DNA from: Candidatus Scatomonas merdigallinarum
GTDB taxonomy: Bacteria > Bacillota > Clostridia > Lachnospirales > Lachnospiraceae
Reading direction: 5' to 3'
Length of the DNA: 64,000 nt
NCBI GenBank assembly: GCA_018716305.1
Contig: DVKB01000004.1
Span: forward strand, 1-64,000
The position numbers and the translations under genes are program-made. Numbering within the stretch: position 1 is the stretch's first letter; each line of letters opens with the position of its first letter. The notes under the pieces were generated by a model that searched no databases, was not told the origin of the DNA, and worked only from the letters and a program-made list of their open reading frames with translations. Below are positions 17,642-25,670 of this stretch, piece by piece.

Positions 17642-18202
17642 ATGCGGGTTGGCACAGGATATGACGTACACCGGCTGACAGAGGGAAGAAAGCTGATCCT
17701 GGGGGGAGTGGAGATCCCCTTTGAAAAGGGGCTGCTGGGCCATTCTGATGCGGATGTGGCGGTGCATGCGGTGATGGATGCCCTTCTGGGGGCTGCCGCC
17801 CTGAAGGATATCGGTTACCATTTTCCGGATACGGATCCCAGGTACAGCGGAGTTTCCAGTATGAAACTCCTGGAACAGGTTCGGGAAATGCTGGAAGAAC
17901 AGATGTATCTTATTGAAAACATCGATGTAACCATTATTGCGCAGAAGCCGAAACTGCGCCCTTACCTGGAACAGATGGAGGAAAATGTGGCCCGGGTTCT
18001 GAAACTTCAGAAAAACCAGGTAAATATCAAGGCCACTACGGAGGAGGGCCTGGGATTTACCGGCGCTATGGAGGGCATTGCCGCCCAGGCGGTCTGCGCT
18101 CTGGTTCCCGCGTTGGACTGCATAAGGGATGACAGATGCGGGAATCCTAATCCCTGCGGGGGATGCGGCGGATATTCCGGGGAAATCATCCGGGAAGGTT
18201 GA
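17642..18202 (+). CDS. ispF: 2-C-methyl-D-erythritol 2,4-cyclodiphosphate synthase with cysteine-rich tail
   Basis: IspF cyclises CDP-methylerythritol phosphate in the non-mevalonate isoprenoid pathway. The metal site motif G-Y-D-V-H and the H-S-D-A-D-V motif are present, as is [19 protein letters not shown]. The core ends near residue 157, the normal family length. The remaining 28 or so residues are an extra tail with four cysteines ([18 protein letters not shown]). GGAGG precedes the ATG. The gene is tightly coupled to the dehydrogenase upstream and is followed by the promoter of the riboswitch unit, which overlaps its last codons. Confidence 0.95.
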   Translation: MRVGTGYDVHRLTEGRKLILGGVEIPFEKGLLGHSDADVAVHAVMDALLGAAALKDIGYHFPDTDPRYSGVSSMKLLEQVREMLEEQMYLIENIDVTIIAQKPKLRPYLEQMEENVARVLKLQKNQVNIKATTEEGLGFTGAMEGIAAQAVCALVPALDCIRDDRCGNPNPCGGCGGYSGEIIREG

Positions 18203-18228
18203 CTTGCGGGCAGACAGTGTGCTAAGAT
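18199..18228 (+). promoter_or_regulatory. Promoter of the manganese riboswitch transcript
   Basis: TTGACT (18199-18204), 18-bp spacer, TAAGAT (18223-18228). The -35 box overlaps the ispF stop codon. Confidence 0.75.
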
Positions 18229-18233
18229 GTAAC

Positions 18234-18347
18234 GGACAAGGGAGTAGTCGGCACGTAGGTGTGACAGAGTCAACACACGGATGAGAGGTCCTGGCTTTGT
18301 ATGAAATGACGAGACTTATCTGCGGAGGCGGATAGGTCTCTTTTTTT
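18234..18347 (+). promoter_or_regulatory. yybP-ykoY manganese riboswitch with expression-platform terminator
   Basis: The leader carries the conserved L1-type segment AAGGGAGTAG (18238-18247), then AGTCAAC...ACGG, CTGGCTTTGTATGA and ACGAGACTT, the order typical of yybP-ykoY aptamers that bind Mn2+. The 3' part forms a terminator: GAGACTTATC (18311-18320) with GGATAGGTCTC (18330-18340, with mismatch) followed by seven T's. In known examples, Mn2+ binding disrupts the terminator and turns expression on. The downstream gene is a P-type ATPase, so it should be induced by excess manganese. Boundaries are by eye. Confidence 0.82.
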
Positions 18348-18435
18348 CGACAGAAAAGGCCGGGAGCGGATCCCCCGGGCCGGCGGAAATTCCCGGATGC
18401 GTATGGGCAATTTCAGCAAAAAGGAGGAACAGGGA

Positions 18436-21087
18436 ATGAAAGAGTACCTGACAGGTACCGAGGAAGTGCTGCGCCAGCAGAACTCCCAAAGCAGCGGCTT
18501 AAGTTCAGCGGAAGCCTCCCGCCGACTGGAACAGTGCGGGAAGAACAAGCTGAAGGAGGGCAAAAAGGAAAGCCTGATCCACAAGTTCTTTATGGAACTG
18601 AAGGATCCCATGATCATTATCCTGATTGTGGCGGCTGTAATCTCCGGCATTACGGCGGTGTATTCCGGGGAGTCCTTCGCGGACGTGATTATTATTATGA
18701 TCGTGGTGATTATCAACGCGGTGCTGGGCGTGGTTCAGGAGAGCAAGGCGGAGAAAGCTATCGCGGCGCTGCAGGAAATCGCGGCGGCCACATCCAAAGT
18801 GCTCCGTGACGGAAAGCAGATCACGGTCCGCAGCGAGGAACTGGTGCCCGGGGATGTGGTGATCCTGGAAGCAGGGGACGCGGTGCCCGCGGACGGCAGG
18901 ATCCTGGAAAGCGCCAGCCTGAAGATTGAGGAGGCGGCTCTTACGGGAGAGTCGGTGCCTGCCAACAAGATCAGCGGCGCTCTGGAACTGGGGGACAGGA
19001 AGGATGTGCCCCTGGGAGACCGGAAAAATATGTGCTACATGGGAAGCACGGTAGTCTACGGACGGGGCCGGGCAGTGATTACCGGTACGGGAATGAATAC
19101 AGAGATGGGCAAGATTGCCGATGCTCTGCAGAATGCCAAGGATGAGGCCACGCCTCTCCAGAGAAAGCTGAATCAGCTCAGCAAGATTTTAAGCGTGCTG
19201 GTGCTGGTCATCTGCGCGGTGATTTTCGCGGTGGACCTGATCCGTTCCTATCCCGATATTACCGGGGAGAGCATGCTGGACACCTTTATGGTGGCGGTTT
19301 CCCTGGCGGTGGCTGCCATTCCGGAGGGGCTGGCGGCGGTGGTGACCATCGTGCTGTCCATCGGAGTCACCAACATGTCCCGGAGAAACGCCGTGATCCG
19401 AAAGCTGACGGCGGTGGAAACCCTTGGCTGTACCCAGGTCATCTGTTCGGATAAGACCGGAACCCTGACTCAGAATAAGATGACGGTAGTGGAGCATTCC
19501 TCGGAGGATGTGAATCAGCTGGCCCTGGCCATGGCCCTATGTTCCGACGCGGAGATGGGAGACGGGGACGAGGCAGTGGGCGAGCCTACAGAGTGCGCTC
19601 TGGTCAACGATGCTTTCCGGCTGGGAATGGATAAGCGGAAGCTGAAGGAGGAGTATCCCAGAGTGGGGGAGGCCCCCTTTGATTCCGGAAGAAAGATGAT
19701 GTCCACCGTCCATCAGACCCGGGAGGGGGCGGTGATCCAGTATACCAAAGGAGCGCCCGACGAGGTGCTGAAGCGCTGTACCTCTGTCTGGAAAGAGGGA
19801 AAAGAAGTTCCCATGACGGAGGAACTGCGGGGGAAAATCCTCAATGCCAATAAGAAGATGGCGGACCAGGCGCTGCGGGTGCTCTGCGCCGCCCGCAGGA
19901 ACTGGGATCGGATTCCGGAATCCTGCGAGCCGGAGGCTCTGGAACAGGAGCTTTGCTATCTGGGGCTTTCCGGCATGATCGACCCGGTGCGTCCGGAAGT
20001 GATCCCGGCCATTCAGGAGTGCCGGGAAGCAGGGATCCGTCCGGTGATGATCACCGGGGATCACAAAGACACGGCGGCAGCCATCGCCAGACAGCTGGGA
20101 ATCATCCAGGATGCCAGCCAGGCCATTACCGGGGCGGATCTGGATGAAATCAGCGATGAGGAGCTGGACCAGAAGATTGAGAATTACTCCGTCTATGCCA
20201 GAGTGCAGCCGGAACACAAGGTTCGTATTGTGAAGGCATGGAAAGCCAGAGGAAAGATCACAGCCATGACCGGAGACGGAGTGAATGACGCGCCTTCCAT
20301 CAAGAGCGCCGATATCGGCGTGGGCATGGGCATTACCGGCACGGATGTTACCAAGAATGTGGCGGATATGGTGCTGGCGGACGACAATTTTGCCACCATC
20401 GTGTCAGCAGTGGAGGAGGGCCGGAGGATTTATGACAATATCCGCAAGTCCATCCAGTTTCTGCTGGCCTCCAACCTGGCGGAAGTACTGGCGGTGTTTG
20501 TGGCCACTATGTTCGGTTTTACTATTCTGAGGCCGGTGCATCTTTTGTGGATCAATCTGATTACCGACTGTTTCCCGGCCCTGGCCCTGGGTATGGAAAA
20601 GAGCGAGAGCGATATTATGAAACGGAAGCCCCGGGATCCCAAAGACGGCATCTTTGCCGGGGGCATGGGATTTGACGTGGTCTTCCAGGGCGCAGTGGTT
20701 ACCGTCATGGTGCTGCTGTCCTATTTCATCGGACATTATGTGGAATCCGGCGTGTGGGAGATCAAGTCCAGCGCCGACGGCATGACCATGGCCTTTCTGA
20801 CTCTGTCCATGATCGAGATCTTCCATTCCTTCAACATGCGGTCCAGACGTCAGTCTATTTTCCGCATGGGAAGCCATAACCGCTGGCTGTGGGGAGCGAT
20901 GCTGGTATCCCTGCTGTGCACCACTCTGGTCATCGAGGTGCCCTTCCTGGCAAATGCGTTCCAGTTTGAGCATATTTCCATCCAGGAATACCTGATCGCC
21001 ATGTCTCTTGCTATTGTCATCATCCCTATTATGGAGGTGACAAAGTTTATCCAGAGAAGGATAGACGCCGGAAAGAAACAGGCTTGA
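18436..21087 (+). CDS. P-type cation ATPase, probably Mn2+ (or Ca2+/Mn2+) exporter
   Basis: An 883-aa membrane ATPase of the P2A (SERCA/PMR1-like) group. Visible parts are an N-terminal cation-ATPase region, the actuator TGES (A-L-T-G-E-S-V-P), the M4 ion motif A-A-I-P-E-G-L-A, phosphorylation site D-K-T-G-T-L-T-Q-N, nucleotide-binding K-G-A-P, and the hinge T-G-D-G-V-N-D-A-P, then four to six C-terminal helices. Sequence alone would suggest calcium transport, but the Mn2+ riboswitch upstream points to manganese export, as for Lactococcus YoaB. The ATG at 18436 follows AAGGAGG; an upstream ATG at 18397 is rejected for lack of a ribosome site. It is monocistronic. Confidence 0.9.
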   Translation: MKEYLTGTEEVLRQQNSQSSGLSSAEASRRLEQCGKNKLKEGKKESLIHKFFMELKDPMIIILIVAAVISGITAVYSGESFADVIIIMIVVIINAVLGVVQESKAEKAIAALQEIAAATSKVLRDGKQITVRSEELVPGDVVILEAGDAVPADGRILESASLKIEEAALTGESVPANKISGALELGDRKDVPLGDRKNMCYMGSTVVYGRGRAVITGTGMNTEMGKIADALQNAKDEATPLQRKLNQLSKILSVLVLVICAVIFAVDLIRSYPDITGESMLDTFMVAVSLAVAAIPEGLAAVVTIVLSIGVTNMSRRNAVIRKLTAVETLGCTQVICSDKTGTLTQNKMTVVEHSSEDVNQLALAMALCSDAEMGDGDEAVGEPTECALVNDAFRLGMDKRKLKEEYPRVGEAPFDSGRKMMSTVHQTREGAVIQYTKGAPDEVLKRCTSVWKEGKEVPMTEELRGKILNANKKMADQALRVLCAARRNWDRIPESCEPEALEQELCYLGLSGMIDPVRPEVIPAIQECREAGIRPVMITGDHKDTAAAIARQLGIIQDASQAITGADLDEISDEELDQKIENYSVYARVQPEHKVRIVKAWKARGKITAMTGDGVNDAPSIKSADIGVGMGITGTDVTKNVADMVLADDNFATIVSAVEEGRRIYDNIRKSIQFLLASNLAEVLAVFVATMFGFTILRPVHLLWINLITDCFPALALGMEKSESDIMKRKPRDPKDGIFAGGMGFDVVFQGAVVTVMVLLSYFIGHYVESGVWEIKSSADGMTMAFLTLSMIEIFHSFNMRSRRQSIFRMGSHNRWLWGAMLVSLLCTTLVIEVPFLANAFQFEHISIQEYLIAMSLAIVIIPIMEVTKFIQRRIDAGKKQA

Positions 21088-21112
21088 CAAACTCCCGGTT
21101 TGTGCATAGACT
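21084..21112 (+). promoter_or_regulatory. Promoter of the cysteine T-box operon
   Basis: A consensus TTGACA (21084-21089), 17-bp spacer, TAGACT (21107-21112). The -35 box overlaps the ATPase stop codon. Confidence 0.85.
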
Positions 21113-21117
21113 AGGAA

Positions 21118-21368
21118 ATGTAAAGAAAGTCAAAGGCCTGGAAGGGATAGAGTAGCAGAAACCGGACGCTGACAGAGAGAACCGCCGCCGGCTGAGAGCG
21201 GTTTACCGGTACGGACTGTGAAAGTGCATCCCGGAGCCGGCCGGGTGAAGGTACGGTAGCCCGGCACGTAAATCCGCGTTAAGGATGAGAGCGGAAAACA
21301 GATTGTTTTCAAATAAAGTGGAACCGCGGGAGAACCCGTCTTTATACAGACAGGGTTCTCCTTTTTTT
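21118..21368 (+). promoter_or_regulatory. T-box leader, probably tRNA-Cys specific
   Basis: The T-box sequence TGGAACCGCG is at 21319-21328, preceded by the usual stem I with an AGAGA-type segment and the GAGAGCGG motifs. A TGC triplet at 21225-21227, in the bulge on the 3' side of stem I, fits a cysteine specifier codon. The terminator is GGAGAACCC...GGGTTCTCC plus seven T's (21329-21368). Uncharged tRNA-Cys would stabilise the antiterminator and raise expression of cysE-cysS. The specifier assignment agrees with both downstream genes but is read by eye. Confidence 0.88.
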
Positions 21369-21401
21369 GCGCGGGGCAGCGGTCAGGAAGGAGGAAATAT
21401 C

Positions 21402-22115
21402 TTGGGACTTCTGAAGGATATGCGGGAACAGTTTCAGGTGGTAAAGGAGCGAGACCCGGCCATCAAATCCCCCCGGGAAGTTTTGCTGTATCCCTATTTT
21501 TGGGTCTTGCGAAAATATCGGAAAGCCCATAAACTATATCTGAAAGGCCATTTCTACCGGGCAAGAAAAATCTCCCAGAAAGCGGCCAGGAAATGGGGAA
21601 TTGAGATCCATCCGGGGGCGGAGATCGGCAGGGGGCTCTTCATCGACCACGGCGCGGGAGTGGTCATCGGGGAGACTGCCGTTATCGGGGACAACGTCAC
21701 CCTCTATCAGGGCGTGACCCTGGGCGGCACAGGAAAGGAGAGCGGCAAACGGCATCCTACTCTCTGTGACAACGTTATGGTCAGCGCCGGAGCCAAGCTG
21801 CTGGGATCCTTTACTGTGGGAGAAAATTCCAAGATCGGCGCAGGCAGTGTGGTGCTGGAGGAGGTTCCCCCCAACTGTACGGTGGTGGGAGTTCCGGGAC
21901 GGGTGGTCCGCCGGGATAATATGAAGATTCCCAGAGAGACCATGGATCAGGGCCATCTGCCGGATCCGGTAAAGGAAGATATCAACGTGCTCCAGAAAGA
22001 GAATTCGGAGCTGGTCAACAGAGTGCTTGAGCTGGAAGCCGAGCTTCGGAACTGTCCGGGAAGAAAGAAGCTGAGAGAGCTGGAAAGGAAAATAAAAAAA
22101 GATGAAGCTGTATAA
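21402..22115 (+). CDS. cysE: Serine O-acetyltransferase
   Basis: CysE acetylates serine to O-acetylserine, the carbon skeleton for cysteine. The 237-aa protein has an N-terminal helical domain and a left-handed parallel beta-helix of hexapeptide repeats: [17 protein letters not shown], with catalytic His, then Q-G-V-T-L-G-G-T-G and [15 protein letters not shown]. The C-terminal 50 residues are a charged coiled coil. The start is TTG at 21402, after GGAGG at 21390-21394; an earlier ATG at 21285 lies inside the T-box and is rejected. The end overlaps cysS by 14 bp. Confidence 0.93.
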   Translation: MGLLKDMREQFQVVKERDPAIKSPREVLLYPYFWVLRKYRKAHKLYLKGHFYRARKISQKAARKWGIEIHPGAEIGRGLFIDHGAGVVIGETAVIGDNVTLYQGVTLGGTGKESGKRHPTLCDNVMVSAGAKLLGSFTVGENSKIGAGSVVLEEVPPNCTVVGVPGRVVRRDNMKIPRETMDQGHLPDPVKEDINVLQKENSELVNRVLELEAELRNCPGRKKLRELERKIKKDEAV

Positions 22116-23508
22116 TACATTAACCAGGAAAAAGGAAGAATTTATCCCCCTTCAGGAGGGAAAGGTATCCATGTACGTCTGCGGGCCTACAGTGTACAAT
22201 CTGATCCATATCGGAAATGCCAGGCCCATGATCGTCTTCGATACAGCCAGAAGATACATGGAATATAAAGGATACCAGGTCAACTATGTATCTAACTTTA
22301 CGGATGTGGACGATAAGATCATCGCTAAGGCCAACCAGGAGGGAGTTTCCGCGGAGGAGATTTCTGCCCGCTATATTGAGGAGTGCAAAAAGGACATGGA
22401 GGCCATGAACGTGCGCCCGGCTACGGTACATCCCCAGGCCACCCATGAGATCCAGGGCATGATCGATATGATCCGGACCCTGATAGAAAAAGGGTATGCC
22501 TACAATGTGGACGGCACCGTCTACTTCCGCACCAGAAAGTTCGCGGAGTACGGGAAACTTTCCCATAAAAATCTGGACGATCTCCGCTCCGGCGGCCGTT
22601 CTCTGCTGGTAACCGGCGAGGACCAGAAGGAGGATCCCCTGGATTTTGTCCTCTGGAAGCCTAAAAAAGAAGGGGAGCCGTCCTGGCCCTCTCCCTGGAG
22701 CGACGGCCGCCCCGGCTGGCACATTGAATGTTCTGTCATGGCGAAGAAATATCTGGGGGACGAGATCGACATACATGCCGGCGGCGAGGATCTGATCTTC
22801 CCGCACCATGAAAATGAGATCGCCCAGAGCGAGTGCTGCAACGGGGTTCCCTTTGCCCGCTACTGGCTTCACAATGCCTTTCTGAACATTGACAATCGGA
22901 AAATGAGTAAATCTCTGGGCAATTTCTTTACCGTCCGGGAAATCGGGGAAAAATATGATCTGCAGGTGCTGAGGTTCTTCATGCTGTCCGCCCATTACCG
23001 CAGTCCCTTAAATTTCAGCGCGGAAATTATGGAATCCTCCAAAAACGCTCTGGAGAGGATCCTTACCGCGGTGGATACCCTGAAGGGCCTGGAGGCTTCT
23101 GCCGGACAAGGGGAACTCTCAGAAGGGGAGAAGGCAAGGCTGGAGGAGATGAAGGCCTTCCGCCGGAAATTTGAGGAGGCCATGGACGATGACCTGAACA
23201 CTGCCGACGCCATCGCCGCAGTCTTTGAACTGGTGAAGTTTGCCAATACCGAGGCCTCTTCCCGGGGAAGCAGGGCCTTTGCCGGGGCCATAAAGAAAGA
23301 AATTCTGGAGCTGACAGAGATTCTGGGCCTGAAGGCGGAGCGCAGGGAAGAAGTTCTGGACGAAGACATTGAGAAACTGATCCGGGAACGCCAGGAGGCC
23401 AGAAAGGCCAGGGATTTTGCCCGGGCGGACGCTATCCGGGATGAACTGCTGTCCAAGGGTATTCTGCTGGAAGACACCCGGGAAGGTGTAAAATGGAAAA
23501 GAGCGTAG
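22102..23508 (+). CDS. cysS: Cysteinyl-tRNA synthetase
   Basis: CysS charges tRNA-Cys. The 468-aa class I synthetase has the zinc cysteine and pocket in V-C-G-P-T-V-Y-N, the HIGH-type motif H-I-G-N-A-R-P, the C-S-V-M-A-K / H-A-G-G-E-D-L / H-H-E-N-E zinc and editing motifs, and K-M-S-K-S at about residue 269. The C-terminal DALR domain is complete. The gene overlaps cysE at its start and mrnC at its end, so the order cysE-cysS-mrnC is coupled under the T-box. Length and order match the Bacillus operon. Confidence 0.97.
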   Translation: MKLYNTLTRKKEEFIPLQEGKVSMYVCGPTVYNLIHIGNARPMIVFDTARRYMEYKGYQVNYVSNFTDVDDKIIAKANQEGVSAEEISARYIEECKKDMEAMNVRPATVHPQATHEIQGMIDMIRTLIEKGYAYNVDGTVYFRTRKFAEYGKLSHKNLDDLRSGGRSLLVTGEDQKEDPLDFVLWKPKKEGEPSWPSPWSDGRPGWHIECSVMAKKYLGDEIDIHAGGEDLIFPHHENEIAQSECCNGVPFARYWLHNAFLNIDNRKMSKSLGNFFTVREIGEKYDLQVLRFFMLSAHYRSPLNFSAEIMESSKNALERILTAVDTLKGLEASAGQGELSEGEKARLEEMKAFRRKFEEAMDDDLNTADAIAAVFELVKFANTEASSRGSRAFAGAIKKEILELTEILGLKAERREEVLDEDIEKLIRERQEARKARDFARADAIRDELLSKGILLEDTREGVKWKRA

Positions 23509-23924
23509 AATATCTGAAACAGCTGTTTGACCTGCCGGAAGTAAAGGTGAAGCAATATTCTCCCCTGACTCTGGCCTACATCGGAGATGCCGCCTATGAG
23601 CTGGTAGTCCGGACTGTTCTGGTGAGCCGGGCCAATACCCAGGTGAATAAGCTGCACCATGCGGCCAGCAATCTGGTAAAGGCGGAGACACAGTCCCGGA
23701 TGATCGATGTGCTGGAACCGCATTTTACGCCGGAGGAAGAGCATATTTACAAGCGGGGGCGGAACGCGAAATCCTATACCTCCGCCAAAAACGCCAGCAT
23801 TACGGATTACCGCCGGGCCACAGGCTTTGAGGCGGTGATGGGCTATCTGTATCTCAAGGGGGAGTTTACAAGGATGCTGGATCTGATTAAGCTGGGGATC
23901 GCCCCGGAGGAAGCGCAGGAGTAG
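23493..23924 (+). CDS. mrnC: Mini-ribonuclease III (Mini-III)
   Basis: Mini-III matures 23S rRNA ends in Gram-positive bacteria. The 143-aa protein is a single RNase III catalytic domain without a dsRNA-binding domain. The conserved acidic site is in [10 protein letters not shown], and the second in [13 protein letters not shown]. The gene overlaps cysS by 16 bp and is followed 3 bp later by rlmB, the order known from Bacillus (yazC-rlmB). Confidence 0.93.
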   Translation: MEKSVEYLKQLFDLPEVKVKQYSPLTLAYIGDAAYELVVRTVLVSRANTQVNKLHHAASNLVKAETQSRMIDVLEPHFTPEEEHIYKRGRNAKSYTSAKNASITDYRRATGFEAVMGYLYLKGEFTRMLDLIKLGIAPEEAQE

Positions 23925-23926
23925 AA

Positions 23927-24676
23927 ATGGAACACAGAGAAAAAGAAGAAAGCAGCCGGGTGGAAGGCCGCAATCCGGTGCTGGAAGCCCTGCGGTCCGG
24001 CCGCAGCGTGGATAAAGTATACATTCAGGCCGGACTTCACGACGGTCCTATTCAGACGATTTTGCGGGAGGCCAGAAAGAGGGACGCCATTGTGGCCTTT
24101 GTCACTAAAGAGCGGCTGAATCAGATGTCGGAGACGGGAAATCATCAGGGGGTAATCGCCGCGGTGGCCTCCTACCAGTACTCTACGGTGGAGGATATTT
24201 TAAAAAGAGCGGAAGAAAAGGGAGAGGATCCCTTCCTGATTCTCCTGGATGAGATTGAGGATCCCCATAACCTGGGGGCTATTATCCGTACCGCCAATCT
24301 GGCCGGCGCCCACGGAGTGATCATTACCCGCCATCGGGCGGCGGGGCTCACCGCCACTGTGGCCAAAGCTTCCGCCGGCGCCGTGAATTATACGCCGGTG
24401 GCCAAGGTGACCAATCTATCCGGCACTATTGAAGAGCTGAAACGCAGAGGACTGTGGTTTGTCTGCGCGGACATGGGGGGGACCTCCATGTACGACCTGG
24501 ATCTGAAAGGCCCCATAGGTCTGGTCATCGGCAGCGAGGGCACCGGAGTGGGCCGCCGGGTCCGGGAGAAATGCGATTTTATCGCTTCCATCCCCATGAA
24601 AGGGGAAATCGATTCTTTAAACGCGTCGGTGGCTGCCGGCATTCTTGCCTACGAGATCGTCAGGCAGAGAGGATAG
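23927..24676 (+). CDS. rlmB: 23S rRNA (guanosine-2'-O)-methyltransferase RlmB
   Basis: A 249-aa SPOUT methyltransferase of the TrmH/RlmB family that methylates G2251 of 23S rRNA. It has an N-terminal substrate-binding domain starting V-E-G-R-N-P-V-L-E-A-L, and the knotted catalytic domain with L-D-E-I-E-D-P-H-N-L-G-A-I-I-R-T-A, G-S-E-G-T-G-V and I-P-M-K-G-E-I-D-S-L-N-A-S-V-A. It lies in the T-box operon between mrnC and sigH; the yacP gene often found next in Firmicutes is absent here. Confidence 0.93.
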   Translation: MEHREKEESSRVEGRNPVLEALRSGRSVDKVYIQAGLHDGPIQTILREARKRDAIVAFVTKERLNQMSETGNHQGVIAAVASYQYSTVEDILKRAEEKGEDPFLILLDEIEDPHNLGAIIRTANLAGAHGVIITRHRAAGLTATVAKASAGAVNYTPVAKVTNLSGTIEELKRRGLWFVCADMGGTSMYDLDLKGPIGLVIGSEGTGVGRRVREKCDFIASIPMKGEIDSLNASVAAGILAYEIVRQRG

Positions 24677-24677
24677 A

Positions 24678-25265
24678 ATGAAGAATTACAATGGATATTC
24701 CGATGAGGAACTTATCGGTATGCTCCGCCGGGGAGAGGCGGAAGTGGCGGATTATCTGCTGAATAAATATAAGCCCCTGGTGCGCCGGAAAGCCAGAGCC
24801 CTGTATCTGGCCGGAGGCGACCAGGAGGATCTGCTGCAGGAGGGAATGCTGGGGCTGTTCAAGGCGGTGCAGGAGTATCAGCCGGACAAAGCAGCCTCCT
24901 TCCAGACTTTTGCCGGGATCTGCGTCTCCCGGCAGATGTACTCGGCGGTGGCCTCCGCCAGCCGGCAGAAGCATCTGCCCCTGAACAGTTCCATATCTCT
25001 GAATGAACTGGAGGAGAACCAGGAGGAGTATAACCTGCGGACGGTTGACAGCCCGGAGTCTATCTTTTTGGATCAGGAAGCGGCGGAGATGCTGGAGAAA
25101 AAAATATGGGGCAGTCTGAGCCCCTTTGAGCAGAACGTGCTGGAGCTGTATCTGAAGGGGCTGGACTACCTGCAGATCGCAGGCTCCCTGCAGCGCCCTG
25201 CCAAGTCGGTGGATAACGCGCTTCAGCGGATCCGGGGGAAAGTGAGCCAGTTTTTAAAAAAATAA
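24678..25265 (+). CDS. sigH: RNA polymerase sigma-H factor (transition/sporulation)
   Basis: A 195-aa sigma-70 family factor of the SigH/Spo0H group. Region 2 is L-L-Q-E-G-M-L-G-L-F-K-A-V with the following F-x-T-F-A; the linker holds LPLNSSISLNELEEN; region 4 is S-P-F-E-Q-N-V-L-E-L-Y-L-K-G followed by a helix-turn-helix. The ATG at 24678 starts one base after the rlmB stop, preceded by GAGAGGA; an in-frame ATG 33 bases upstream is inside rlmB and less likely. SigH controls early sporulation in Bacillus and Clostridia. Its position in the cysteine T-box operon means basal transcription may depend on tRNA-Cys charging. Confidence 0.93.
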   Translation: MKNYNGYSDEELIGMLRRGEAEVADYLLNKYKPLVRRKARALYLAGGDQEDLLQEGMLGLFKAVQEYQPDKAASFQTFAGICVSRQMYSAVASASRQKHLPLNSSISLNELEENQEEYNLRTVDSPESIFLDQEAAEMLEKKIWGSLSPFEQNVLELYLKGLDYLQIAGSLQRPAKSVDNALQRIRGKVSQFLKK

Positions 25266-25286
25266 GAAAAAAATGAAAAATAAGGG

Positions 25287-25315
25287 TTGACATTTAGGGA
25301 ACCTTTTGGTAGAAT
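25287..25315 (+). promoter_or_regulatory. Promoter of the tRNA pair
   Basis: TTGACA (25287-25292), 17-bp spacer, TAGAAT (25310-25315), ending 28 bp before the first tRNA. Confidence 0.8.
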
Positions 25316-25343
25316 TCTTTCTTGTGATGAACAGTCACAAAGC

Positions 25344-25416
25344 GCTGCTGTGGCTCAGGTGGTAGAGCGTCGCCTTGGTAAGGCGGAGGTCACGAGTTCA
25401 AGTCTCGTCAGCAGCT
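25344..25416 (+). tRNA. tRNA-Thr (anticodon GGT)
   Basis: A full cloverleaf: acceptor GCTGCTG/CAGCAGC, D-arm GCTC...GAGC, anticodon stem TCGCC/GGCGG with loop TTGGTAA giving anticodon GGT, T-arm ACGAG-TTCAAGT-CTCGT. CCA is not encoded. Seven bases separate its end from the next tRNA. Confidence 0.95.
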
Positions 25417-25423
25417 TTCACAG

Positions 25424-25497
25424 GGAAGTATAGCTCAGCTGGGATGAGCGTTCGCCTCACACGCGAGAGGTCAGGGGTTCGAGCCCCCTTGCTTCCA
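25424..25497 (+). tRNA. tRNA-Val (anticodon CAC)
   Basis: Acceptor GGAAGTA/TGCTTCC (one G-T pair), D-arm GCTC...GAGC, anticodon stem TTCGC/GCGAG with loop CTCACAC giving anticodon CAC, T-arm AGGGG-TTCGAGC-CCCCT, discriminator A. CCA is not encoded. It is followed by a strong terminator. Confidence 0.94.
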
Positions 25498-25506
25498 GTA
25501 GGGATG

Positions 25507-25535
25507 GGAGTTTTCCAATATGGAAAACTCCTTTT
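25507..25535 (+). terminator. Terminator after the tRNA pair
   Basis: GGAGTTTTCC (25507-25516) pairs perfectly with GGAAAACTCC (25522-25531) around ATAAT-type loop bases, followed by TTTT. Confidence 0.85.
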
Positions 25536-25670
25536 GCGTTTTACGCGAAAATTCCCGGAGAAAGCGGACCCGTCAGAAGGCCGCAAAAATTTCTTTGAAA
25601 TTTGTATATTTTATGCTATGATGGTCAGTACAAAAGAACGTCATGATTTTGAATGAGGAGGAAATGATCC

